Assembly (NCBI GenBank): GCA_026392135.1
Contig: JAPLCR010000605.1
Span: 1 to 28,529, forward strand
Reading direction: 5' to 3'
Origin: Armatimonadota bacterium
Lineage (GTDB): Bacteria; Armatimonadota; Chthonomonadetes; Chthonomonadales; Chthonomonadaceae
Length of the DNA: 28,529 nt
Shown: in pieces, positions 1 to 7,358 of the stretch
Numbering within the stretch: position 1 is the first letter of the stretch
Layout of the letters: the number at the start of each line of letters is the position of its first letter
Notes under the pieces: model-generated
The model's database searches: none
What the model was told of the DNA's origin: nothing
What the model saw: only the letters and a program-made list of their open reading frames with translations
Position numbers and translations under genes: made by a program

Positions 1-309
1 GCGCGTCTGCTAGAGAACCAGACACCTATGAAGGGGCACTGGATAGGCTTGAAGCTGATAGGCACGAAGAGTAACCGAAGCGCGATTGGAGCCAGAGTAG
101 AACTTCAAGCTTCTAGTGGAAATCAGGTGCGAGAGGTGCGAAGCGGTAGCAGTTATATTGGTCAAAATGACCTGCGAGTCCTCTTTAACCTGCCTGCGAA
201 CGCAGATACAGCGAATCTCACCATTAACATCCGCTGGCCAAACGGTACAAAGCAGACTCTCAAACAGCCTGCACTCGATAAATACTCCAAAGTGGAGGAA
301 CCCAGATGA
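1..309 (+). CDS. CRTAC1/ASPIC-UnbV family protein, C-terminal end (5' truncated by window)
   Basis: The frame is open from base 1 and ends at TGA 307-309; the start lies upstream of the window. The visible residues match the ASPIC/UnbV domain that closes CRTAC1-type beta-propeller proteins: an LLEN stretch, then HWIGLKL, the KSNRSAIGARV motif, REVRSGSSY, the NDLRVLFNL segment and a final IRWPNG strand. The ATG at 28 is internal, because the domain continues upstream of it in the same frame. The stop overlaps the next start as ATGA, so this gene is probably the first visible member of a coupled operon with the TPR lipoprotein and a second CRTAC1 protein. Family members are usually exported and bind calcium through FG-GAP repeats; that part is not visible here. 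Confidence 0.85.
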   Translation, partial: ARLLENQTPMKGHWIGLKLIGTKSNRSAIGARVELQASSGNQVREVRSGSSYIGQNDLRVLFNLPANADTANLTINIRWPNGTKQTLKQPALDKYSKVEEPR

Positions 310-1727
310 GGTCTTCCTATCGCCTATGGTCACTGGCTCTTCTCACGGCTCTTTGGGGCTGTGGGGGAGGGACACCTTCCAGCAAAACTGCACTCTCACC
401 AACGCCCCCCGCCCCTAAAGCCCCAGCAGAGACTTTACAGGCAAGTATAGACCCTCTCTCAGATATAAAGGGCAATCAAGGTACGGGACAGCCGGAAGAG
501 AAAAAAGCACGAACTTTTGAAGAGGCGCAAAAGGAGGTGGAAAAGGCACTGCGTGCTAACCCCAACTCCTACAGCCTAGAGATGGGAACAGCCCGCTTCT
601 ACATGAATGCAGGGCGTTTTGCAGAGGCTATTCCCCACCTTCAAAAGGCGACGCGCCTTACCGATAGAGTCTTCCCATGGATTGGATTGGGAGATGCGGC
701 GACTCTCGGCGGAAAGTTCGACCTTGCAAAACAGGCTTTTCAACGCGCCTTGCAGTTAGACCCAGGAAACTCACGGGTTATGCGCGGAATAGGGCAGCTC
801 TACATCGCACAAGAGAGGTTCGATGAGGCACAAAAATACCTCGAAGGTGCCGTGAAACAGTATCCTCAAAACAGCAAGCTACGCGTCGCCCTCGGCAATC
901 TCTATATTGTAGAAAATAAGGCTATCAAGGCGATTGAGGCACTAGAGCCTGTCGTAAAGGCAGAGCCTATGAATGCAGAGGCGCACAGTCTACTCGGAGA
1001 GGCGTATGCCCGAAATCTCCACCTCGAAGCGGCAATCAAAGAGTACGAGTTGGTGACAAAACTAGACCCTAAAGACCCCGTAGCCTATGGGCGTATTGGT
1101 CTCTATCACGTCAATCTTGCCCGATACGTACAAGCTAGAGAGCCGCTGATGAAAGCCATCGAAATCGACCCGATGGACGCACACTACTACTGGGCACTCG
1201 GCGACTCATGGCTTTTAGAAAGCCCAGATGACCTCCATTTCGATAAAGCCTCCCAACTCTATCGGCAAGCACTGAACCTCAGCCCCAATAACGCCAAAGC
1301 CCTCTACTCTTTCGCAATGGGGCTAAGTCGGCACGGCAAACCAGAACAGCTGAAAGAGGCGATAATCTACTTTGACCGCCTTATAAAGATCAATCCGAGC
1401 GATATGAACGCGCACTTCAAAATTGCGGAGGCGCATCGTATGCTGGGGCATACTGAGGAGGCAAGGAAGTATCAGGCGAAGTTTCGTGTGTTATTTGATA
1501 AAGGACGGGCGCAAAACCGCGAACTCTATCGAAGAGCCTCCTTCAAAGACACGCCTACCGTCTACATGACCCTTGCAAAGAGGGCAATGGATAGCAAAAA
1601 ATACGACATCGCCATAAAATACTACGAATCGGCACTACAACGTGATGAGACACTCACGGAAGCCAAACGGGGGATTTTGGAGGCGCAGAACCGTTCCGGT
1701 ATGCTGAACGGGGGAAAGAAACCATGA
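306..1727 (+). CDS. TPR-repeat lipoprotein
   Basis: This 473-residue protein begins with a lipoprotein signal peptide: a hydrophobic stretch over residues 7-17 and a lipobox ALWGC with Cys19. A Pro/Ala/Ser-rich linker follows. From about residue 70 to the end there are many tandem tetratricopeptide-like helical hairpins, recognisable by recurring A-Y-x3-G and ALxLDPxN patterns (for example ALQLDPGN and ALNLSPNN). TPR solenoids act as protein-binding scaffolds, so this is probably a membrane-anchored scaffold facing the periplasm or cell surface. An SD (ggagg) lies 7 bases before the ATG, which overlaps the upstream stop as ATGA; its own stop overlaps the next CRTAC1 gene the same way. TPR proteins next to CRTAC1 proteins recur in several phyla, but the function is not established. 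Confidence 0.9.
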   Translation: MRSSYRLWSLALLTALWGCGGGTPSSKTALSPTPPAPKAPAETLQASIDPLSDIKGNQGTGQPEEKKARTFEEAQKEVEKALRANPNSYSLEMGTARFYMNAGRFAEAIPHLQKATRLTDRVFPWIGLGDAATLGGKFDLAKQAFQRALQLDPGNSRVMRGIGQLYIAQERFDEAQKYLEGAVKQYPQNSKLRVALGNLYIVENKAIKAIEALEPVVKAEPMNAEAHSLLGEAYARNLHLEAAIKEYELVTKLDPKDPVAYGRIGLYHVNLARYVQAREPLMKAIEIDPMDAHYYWALGDSWLLESPDDLHFDKASQLYRQALNLSPNNAKALYSFAMGLSRHGKPEQLKEAIIYFDRLIKINPSDMNAHFKIAEAHRMLGHTEEARKYQAKFRVLFDKGRAQNRELYRRASFKDTPTVYMTLAKRAMDSKKYDIAIKYYESALQRDETLTEAKRGILEAQNRSGMLNGGKKP

Positions 1728-3436
1728 AACAGCCTTGGCGCGGAATAGTTCTGCTACTGCTTCTTGTGGCGGGGTGTAACAACAGTTCCAACATAAAGAG
1801 ACCGTCTGCTCCTGCCCAGCCGGCTGCCGTCACAACAGGGCAGTTTACGCTTATCACAGACCCCTCCGGTCTCGGTGCGTTTGTACACTCTGATGGAGGG
1901 AGTGGGCGCAAATACTTTATAGAGCAGATGGGGAGCGGAGCCGCCATTTTTGATTATGATGGAGACGGATGGGCAGATGTCTATCTCTGTTCTGGTGCGC
2001 CGCTACCTGGGTACAAAGGGGCAAAGCCGAGCAACCGTCTTTTTCACAATAAGCAGGACGGAACCTTCGAGGACGTAACGGAAAAAGCAGGGGTAGGTTG
2101 CGGACGCTATAGCACTGGGGTTGCTGTGGGCGATTTTGACAACGACGGAAAGCCTGACCTCTACGTCTGTTGCTATCAGGGCAACGCCCTCTACCACAAT
2201 AACGGAAACGGAACCTTTACTGATATAACAAAGCAGGCAGGTGTCGTAGGCGGGCGATTGAGTAGCAGTGCAGGATGGATGGACTACGACGGAGATGGCT
2301 TTCTCGACCTTTTTGTGTGCAACTATGTGAAGTACAAGGTGGAGGAAGACCTCAACTGTAGCAAGTTCGAGGGGCATAAGAGCTACTGTGGACCCAATCT
2401 CTATGAGCCAGAGACCTGCCTTCTTTACCATAACAACGGAGATGGAACTTTTAAGGATGCCTCAGAGAGTTCGGGGGTGGGAAAGGCGCATGGGAACGCT
2501 CTAGGCGTGGCATGGGTAGATTTCAATGAAGACAACCTTCCCGATATCTTTGTCGCAAACGATCAGTCTCCAAACCATCTGTGGAAAAATAACGGAAACG
2601 GAACCTTTACAGAGGTTGCGGCAGATATGGGAGTCGCTTGGGGAGAGCAGGGGCACGCACAGGCAGGCATGGGCGTAGACACAGGCGACTACGACAACGA
2701 TGGGAAGATGGACATTCTTGTCACCAACTTCAGCGAAGAGGCGAACGCCCTTTTTCATAACCAGCAAGGCACGTTTCGGGATATGGCATTCCCTTCTGGC
2801 ATGGGACCCAAAACACTCATGTTTTTAGGGTTCGGCACAGGCTTCTTGGACTACGACTTGGACGGTTGGCTAGATATGTTCTTCGCAAACGGGCACGTGT
2901 TAGACGATATTGATCTGTATTCGGATTCGGTTACATGGAAACAGTCGAACCAACTCTTCCACAACTTAAAGAACGGCTCCTTCGAGGAGGTATCTGCCCC
3001 AACGGGTATCGCAACAGGCAAGCGCGTCTCACGCGGTGTCTCCTTTGGTGACCTCTTTAACCGGGGGCGCACCGATATCGTGATAAACGCATTAAGGGAG
3101 AAGCCCCTCCTGCTCCGCAACGACACTGTGGCGGAGGCGAACTGGATAGAGCTAGACCTCCACGCCTCGTGGGGCAACCCGCAAGCGATAGGCGCGAAGG
3201 TGTGGCTGACGGCAGGGGGCGTGACACAGCGCCGCTTCATTCATACGGGAGGGAGTTACGCCTCCTCGCTCGACTCGCGACCACTCTTCGGAATTGGAAA
3301 AAATAAGAGCATAGACGAGATAAAAATCCGATGGACTAGCGGGCAAGAGACCGTCATCAAGAACCCCACTCTTAATCAGATACTACGTGCCGATGAGCCT
3401 CCAACGGGCAAGAAGCCGATAGCGAAGAGGCTCTAA
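1724..3436 (+). CDS. CRTAC1 family FG-GAP/VCBS beta-propeller lipoprotein with ASPIC-UnbV domain
   Basis: This is a complete 570-residue protein. The N-terminus is a lipoprotein signal with lipobox LVAGC (Cys18). At least seven FG-GAP/VCBS blades follow, each with a calcium-loop pattern such as DYDGDGWAD, DFDNDGKPD, DYDGDGFLD, DFNEDNLPD, DYDNDGKMD and DYDLDGWLD. A last degenerate blade (DLFNRGRTD) lacks several acidic ligands. The C-terminal ~100 residues form an ASPIC/UnbV domain (WIELDL, AIGAKVW, HTGGSY, IKIRWTSG). The expected product is a calcium-stabilised extracytoplasmic propeller, tethered by lipid. The start overlaps the TPR gene's stop (ATGA), so the two are translationally coupled. 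Family members are annotated variously and biochemical roles are poorly known; I assign the architecture, not an activity. Confidence 0.93.
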   Translation: MKQPWRGIVLLLLLVAGCNNSSNIKRPSAPAQPAAVTTGQFTLITDPSGLGAFVHSDGGSGRKYFIEQMGSGAAIFDYDGDGWADVYLCSGAPLPGYKGAKPSNRLFHNKQDGTFEDVTEKAGVGCGRYSTGVAVGDFDNDGKPDLYVCCYQGNALYHNNGNGTFTDITKQAGVVGGRLSSSAGWMDYDGDGFLDLFVCNYVKYKVEEDLNCSKFEGHKSYCGPNLYEPETCLLYHNNGDGTFKDASESSGVGKAHGNALGVAWVDFNEDNLPDIFVANDQSPNHLWKNNGNGTFTEVAADMGVAWGEQGHAQAGMGVDTGDYDNDGKMDILVTNFSEEANALFHNQQGTFRDMAFPSGMGPKTLMFLGFGTGFLDYDLDGWLDMFFANGHVLDDIDLYSDSVTWKQSNQLFHNLKNGSFEEVSAPTGIATGKRVSRGVSFGDLFNRGRTDIVINALREKPLLLRNDTVAEANWIELDLHASWGNPQAIGAKVWLTAGGVTQRRFIHTGGSYASSLDSRPLFGIGKNKSIDEIKIRWTSGQETVIKNPTLNQILRADEPPTGKKPIAKRL

Positions 3437-3461
3437 GCCAGCCTTATTCCTTGAACGTAAA

Positions 3462-3501
3462 AGTGCCCTCGGCTCTGCGTATAAGCAGAACCGAGGGCAC
3501 T
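3462..3501. terminator. Terminator-like hairpin between convergent genes
   Basis: A 17-base arm at 3462-3478 pairs with 3485-3501 with a single internal C/A mismatch and a 6-base loop. It lies between the stop of the plus-strand CRTAC1 gene (3436) and the stop of the minus-strand cytochrome gene (3532), where a bidirectional terminator is expected. Flanking T/A tracts are short on both sides. Confidence 0.75.
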
Positions 3502-3531
3502 CTGTTTGCACTGAGTTCTAACCCTCTCCCA

Positions 3532-4659
3532 CTATCGGATAAAGTGGTCTGCCATCTGAATAAGGATGTTGCCCTGCTGTTTCCGCACGGGGAAGGGGGG
3601 CATATGACACTGAACACAGTTGCCTTTAGGTTGGCGTGGGCAGGCGGCTACTCTGGTGAGTTTGGCAGGAGGGGTAACTCCTATGGTGTGGCATTTAAGG
3701 CATACTGCATTATACCTGTCTGGTTTTGTGTCAGCATCCTTATGAGGATTGTGGCAGGTCACACAGGAGAGGTAGTTGTCGCTATATTTGAAGCACTTGC
3801 TCAAAGACAAGCCGAATGGCTGAAATCTCTGCGTCAGGTGTTTTTCCGTATCAGGAACGTCGGCGGGGCGGCGGTGACACTCCCCACACATCTGATTCAT
3901 CTCTACCCCGCCCATCTTTGCCCTCTTCTCTATATAGTAGGGAGGTTTATTGGTACGGTGCATCGCATCGACATGGTTGCTTCCCGCACCATGGCATCGT
4001 TCGCACCCTACGCCAAAAAACTTATCCTCTGGGAAGAGACCATTCGCAGGTTGCGCGGTCGTATGGCAACGAACACAGCGCCTTGCTGTCTGCCCATCCC
4101 AAACAACGCCTAGTTCAGCCCCCTTCTCCTTCTTCAGCTGCCCGGGGGTAATGAACCACTCTTTGAGCCTAGTGTGGTAGCTCATACGAAGCTCTACTAT
4201 ATTCGTCTCCTCCCAAGGCGTGACGAAGGTGAGGGCATTCTTGCCCGCACCAAAGGCGTAGACTAGAGGAATTTTAGACTTTGCACTCTCCTTTAGAGCG
4301 AGTGATAGACCCTCTTTGTCTTCCGTTACACGGTACTCAAAACCAGAAGCCTCCCCTGCCTTGGGGTACTGACTGCCTAAGCCCTCTTTATTCGCCACGC
4401 GCAAGGTCTTAGCGTGATTAGTCCCCTCCTGGTCGTGGGCGATGGCGGGGTGACAGGGGCGGCAGGCGGCATCACCTAAAAACTGGGGCGCAGGAAGGCT
4501 GGCAACCTGAGCGGCTGGCGGCGTAACGGGTATAGGAGAGGGAGGTGCTTTTTGTGATTGGCAACCGACCATTGCAAACAGCAGCCCCGTGAACAGCAGG
4601 AGCAGGAGCGCGCAAAGCAGATTGCGCCTAGCCTCATACGGTATCGTTCTTAATTGCAC
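3532..4659 (-). CDS. Multihaem (seven CxxCH) c-type cytochrome lipoprotein
   Basis: The protein has seven CxxCH haem-binding motifs in order: CRPCH, CVRCH, CERCH, CGECH, CVTCH, CLKCH and CVQCH. The N-terminus has a long hydrophobic segment and a lipobox AMVGC, so the mature protein should be a lipid-anchored electron carrier outside the cytoplasm. I chose the GTG at 4659 as start (375 residues) because a near-perfect SD (aggaggtg) ends 6 bases before it. The upstream in-frame GTG at 4668 lies within that SD. It resembles the cytochrome c554-like proteins common in Planctomycetes and Acidobacteria. It is downstream of the VOC gene on the same strand with a 57-base gap and may be the last gene of the cstA transcript. 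The electron donor and acceptor are not evident. Confidence 0.9.
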   Translation of the reverse strand: MQLRTIPYEARRNLLCALLLLLFTGLLFAMVGCQSQKAPPSPIPVTPPAAQVASLPAPQFLGDAACRPCHPAIAHDQEGTNHAKTLRVANKEGLGSQYPKAGEASGFEYRVTEDKEGLSLALKESAKSKIPLVYAFGAGKNALTFVTPWEETNIVELRMSYHTRLKEWFITPGQLKKEKGAELGVVWDGQTARRCVRCHTTAQPANGLFPEDKFFGVGCERCHGAGSNHVDAMHRTNKPPYYIEKRAKMGGVEMNQMCGECHRRPADVPDTEKHLTQRFQPFGLSLSKCFKYSDNYLSCVTCHNPHKDADTKPDRYNAVCLKCHTIGVTPPAKLTRVAACPRQPKGNCVQCHMPPFPVRKQQGNILIQMADHFIR

Positions 4660-4716
4660 CGACCACACCTCCTATACACCTTTTCGGTGACTCTCTTTAC
4701 ACTCTTTGAAAATCCG

Positions 4717-5067
4717 CTACTCTGAGTCATACTCTGCCCACGACGAACCCTCCACACTGATAATCTCAACCCATGTTCCGCCCGGAGCCTCCAGATAGAA
4801 ACTGCGGGTACTATCGCGGTGAGTCTTAACCTCTTTATCGTACTTCTCCGCCATGCGCTCCAACTCCTCCCCAGATACGCGCCATGCAAGGTGATTTGGG
4901 TGTTGGTCGCGCTGAACAAAGGCGAGGCGCGTTCCGTTCGCGTCTACAAAGCCCCAAGTCGCGTCTTGATAGAGAACCTTTACACCCGGAATATGCTCTT
5001 GATACCACGCTATCGCCTCCGCAATGTTGGGAACCTGTTGGGCTACGTGGTCGAATTGATACCTCAT
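4717..5067 (-). CDS. VOC-superfamily (glyoxalase-like) protein
   Basis: At 116 residues this is a single-unit vicinal-oxygen-chelate fold: the start has FDHVAQQVPN, followed by a helix with IAWYQEHIPG, then strands with WGFVDANGTRLAFV, HLAWRV and a C-terminal APGGTWVEIISV. The His of DHVA and the Glu of WVEI are at the usual metal-ligand positions. The start is set by an SD (aaggag) 7 bases upstream of ATG 5067. It follows the small CstA-associated ORF with a 16-base gap, so it is probably in the cstA operon. VOC proteins include glyoxalases, dioxygenases, epimerases and resistance proteins; the substrate cannot be told from sequence alone. Confidence 0.85.
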   Translation of the reverse strand: MRYQFDHVAQQVPNIAEAIAWYQEHIPGVKVLYQDATWGFVDANGTRLAFVQRDQHPNHLAWRVSGEELERMAEKYDKEVKTHRDSTRSFYLEAPGGTWVEIISVEGSSWAEYDSE

Positions 5068-5083
5068 TTTTCGCTCCTTCTAA

Positions 5084-5227
5084 CTAACAGCACCGTCGTG
5101 GCTTGCTATACCGCTCTTCCAGCGTCTTCGCGTAGTCGCAATCTATGGGCGCGGACTGCGTAGAGAGAGAAAAAAGCCCCTTCAGCAGGTCGCGAAACCC
5201 GCTCCAACAGTTCAGTATGCGGCTCAT
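5084..5227 (-). CDS. Tiny CstA-coupled protein, candidate short YbdD/YjiX-family member
   Basis: This 47-codon ORF starts (ATG 5227) one base after the cstA stop, with a purine-rich SD (gggaggggg) inside the end of cstA. It stops at TAG 5084-5086, 16 bases before the VOC start. The product begins MSRILNCW, has a Leu/Phe-rich middle and ends in KPRRCC. From memory, YbdD/YjiX-family proteins (about 65 residues) are encoded directly after cstA/btsT and commonly end in RCC, with an aromatic N-terminal helix. The position, size class and C-terminal cysteine pair fit; the central Y-x2-Y-x-H-HP region of the family is reduced here to a short C-D-Y-A-K-T-L-E-E-R segment. It could be a shortened family member or a chance ORF; the coupling favours a real gene. 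Confidence 0.55.
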   Translation of the reverse strand: MSRILNCWSGFRDLLKGLFSLSTQSAPIDCDYAKTLEERYSKPRRCC

Positions 5228-5228
5228 G

Positions 5229-7280
5229 TTATGCCCCCTCCCTTGCGGGTTTCAGCTGTCGCCCAACCTCTCGTAGTGAGATAGCGAGTACGGTCACTAC
5301 CAGTACAAAGAGTATCCCTGTCAGAACCGCCGTAAGGTAGGCGTTATTCATCATTATCGTGCCCGCTTTAGCAGGAAGTGCCCCCGAAGCCACTCGTTTC
5401 GCCGCATCCTGTGCGGTAGCAATAGCCCCTAGCCGCGGGTCGGAGGAAAACAGGGCTTGGTAGCCTGCAGTAAGGGTAATGGTTCCCACAATGAGCATGG
5501 GAATACCCGTTACCCAAGCAAACTTGCGGTGTTTGCGAAGCATAATGACCGTTGCAAGTGTGAGGGCGATAACGCTCAACATCTGATTCGCCGTTCCAAA
5601 CATCCGAATCAGTGCCTTCGTGCCGCCTTCAGGGTCGAGAATGCCCCACGACAAAATCAAGCCCCACCCCAGTACTGCTAAGCCGCTTGTAACCCACACT
5701 GGCACATTCGCCAAAGAAGGCGCGTCCTCTACCTCCTCCTCCTCTGCCTCGTCCCTCTTGCGTCGCCTACGTAGGGCTTTTAAGTCGCCCAACATCTCCT
5801 GAATCACAAAGCGAATAACCCGCGTTCCCGAATCGAGAACTGTTAAAATAAAAACAGCCTCAAACATAATGGCAAAGTGATACCAAAAAGCGGAGCCAGC
5901 TCCTCCCAGTGTTCTCGAAAAGATACTCGCCATACCTACTGCCAACGAAGGTCCACCGCCCGAACGGTTGTACAGTGACTTCTCTTGCATCTTGTGGGCA
6001 AGGCTGTCCATTTCATTCGTCGTTATCTGAAACGCCGGTCCGAATTTAGAAATGCGTTGTGTCAGTTGAACAGGAGTCTCATTCGCACGCTTAGGGATGT
6101 TCATCGCAAGGTGAACGCCCGGCGCAAGCGTCACCGCTGCAATCAACGCCATAACCCCGACAAAACTCTCCGTGAGCATCGCCCCATAGCCCACTGTGCG
6201 AATGTCTGTCTCCTTATCCACAAAGCGTGGAGTCACGCCGCTGCTTATCAGCGAGTGGAAGCCCGAAATCGCGCCGCAAGCGATAATAATGAAGCAGAAA
6301 GGAAAGAGTTTACCCGCAAAAATGGGGCCTGAACCGTCTATAAAGGGGGTGATAGCGGGCATCTTCACTGTGGGCTGTGCAAAGAAAATACCTACCGCCA
6401 GAAGTGCCACCGTTCCGATTTTGAGGTAGGTAGAGATGTTGTCACGAGGTGCAAGCAGTAGCCATGCAGGAAGTGCCGCCGCGAGAAAACCGTACACGAC
6501 CAGTGCCCACGCAAGCTGCACGTCCGTGCGTGTAAAAATCTGTGCAAGGGCAGGGGTCTCCGCGACCCAGTGCCCCAGCCCCGTAGAAACGATGAGGAGA
6601 GTCACCCCAATAACCGTCGCCTGTCCCTCATGTCCGGGACGAAATTTCGTCATGTACCAACCCACGAGCATTGCAATAGGAATAGAGCTAAAAATAGTAA
6701 ACGTTGCCCAAGGGCTACCCTTGAGTGCGTTCACCACAAAGAGCGCAAGCACGGCAAGAAGTATCTCCAAAATAAAGAGAATTGTGATGGAGGCGGCAAT
6801 CCCTCCAATCGGACTAATCTCCTTCTTAATCATACGGGCAAGGCTCATCCCATCACGGCGAGTTGAGAAGGCAAGTATCACCATATCCTGAACGCAACCC
6901 AGCAGAACCGCCCCCAACACTATCCACAAAAAGCCCGGCAAAAACCCGAACTGCGCTGCAAGCGTAGGACCAATCAGCGGGCCTGGACCTGCAATCCACG
7001 CAAAGTGCATCCCAAACAGCGTCCAACGCTTATAGGGAATATGGTCGTGACCGTCGTTATGACGGTGCGCGGGGGTGATGTTCGCGTCATCGAGATTGAG
7101 AACATGGTCGGCGATAAATGCACTGTAGATTTTGCCTCCCAAATAGTAGAAACTCAGCGCGGCAACCAACAGCGAGACTGCATTGAAGTTCTCATGTGTG
7201 AACTGGCTGACAGCCCACACCAGAACGGCTCCCGCAATCGCAATACCAATTAAAGTTCCTTGACGTTTCTGTCCAGACAT
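5229..7280 (-). CDS. cstA: CstA-family carbon starvation protein (peptide/pyruvate transporter)
   Basis: This is a 683-residue polytopic membrane protein with the CstA signature throughout: HNDGHDHIPYKRWTLFGMHF near residue 70, AGPGPLIGPTLAAQFG, LGAVLLGCVQDMV and SGFHSLISSGVTPRF, then the C-terminal five-helix CstA module (FWYHFAIMFEAVFILTVLD). A basic/acidic cytoplasmic loop (RRRRKRDEAEEEE) lies near residue 535. Known relatives import peptides or pyruvate under carbon limitation. An upstream in-frame extension to 7385 exists, but ATG 7280 has an SD (ggaggaga) 7 bases before it and gives the family length, so I use it. It starts a probable operon with the 47-codon ORF, the VOC gene and perhaps the cytochrome. 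It is divergent from tilS; no convincing promoter is visible in the 78-base gap. Confidence 0.95.
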   Translation of the reverse strand: MSGQKRQGTLIGIAIAGAVLVWAVSQFTHENFNAVSLLVAALSFYYLGGKIYSAFIADHVLNLDDANITPAHRHNDGHDHIPYKRWTLFGMHFAWIAGPGPLIGPTLAAQFGFLPGFLWIVLGAVLLGCVQDMVILAFSTRRDGMSLARMIKKEISPIGGIAASITILFILEILLAVLALFVVNALKGSPWATFTIFSSIPIAMLVGWYMTKFRPGHEGQATVIGVTLLIVSTGLGHWVAETPALAQIFTRTDVQLAWALVVYGFLAAALPAWLLLAPRDNISTYLKIGTVALLAVGIFFAQPTVKMPAITPFIDGSGPIFAGKLFPFCFIIIACGAISGFHSLISSGVTPRFVDKETDIRTVGYGAMLTESFVGVMALIAAVTLAPGVHLAMNIPKRANETPVQLTQRISKFGPAFQITTNEMDSLAHKMQEKSLYNRSGGGPSLAVGMASIFSRTLGGAGSAFWYHFAIMFEAVFILTVLDSGTRVIRFVIQEMLGDLKALRRRRKRDEAEEEEVEDAPSLANVPVWVTSGLAVLGWGLILSWGILDPEGGTKALIRMFGTANQMLSVIALTLATVIMLRKHRKFAWVTGIPMLIVGTITLTAGYQALFSSDPRLGAIATAQDAAKRVASGALPAKAGTIMMNNAYLTAVLTGILFVLVVTVLAISLREVGRQLKPAREGA

Positions 7281-7358
7281 GACACAATCTCCTCCATACA
7301 CACTTTTAGCTTTCGAGTGGATTGAAGCACAGTATATCAAATTTGAAGGGTGTTGGCA

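Noticed and set aside
2003..2431. Minus-strand open frame in the CRTAC1 gene
   Set aside because: Antisense to repeated calcium-loop codons, which generate long open frames by composition.
1724..3100. Repeated similar segments (ggaaacggaacctttac and others) as DNA repeats
   Set aside because: They encode the recurring FG-GAP blades; protein-level repeats explain them.
3451..4113. Plus-strand open frame of 220 codons over the cytochrome gene
   Set aside because: It is antisense to seven haem motifs and its start lies within the terminator hairpin; not a gene.
7281..7358. Divergent promoter or riboswitch between cstA and tilS
   Set aside because: The gap is only 78 bases, without a convincing -10/-35 pair or structured leader.
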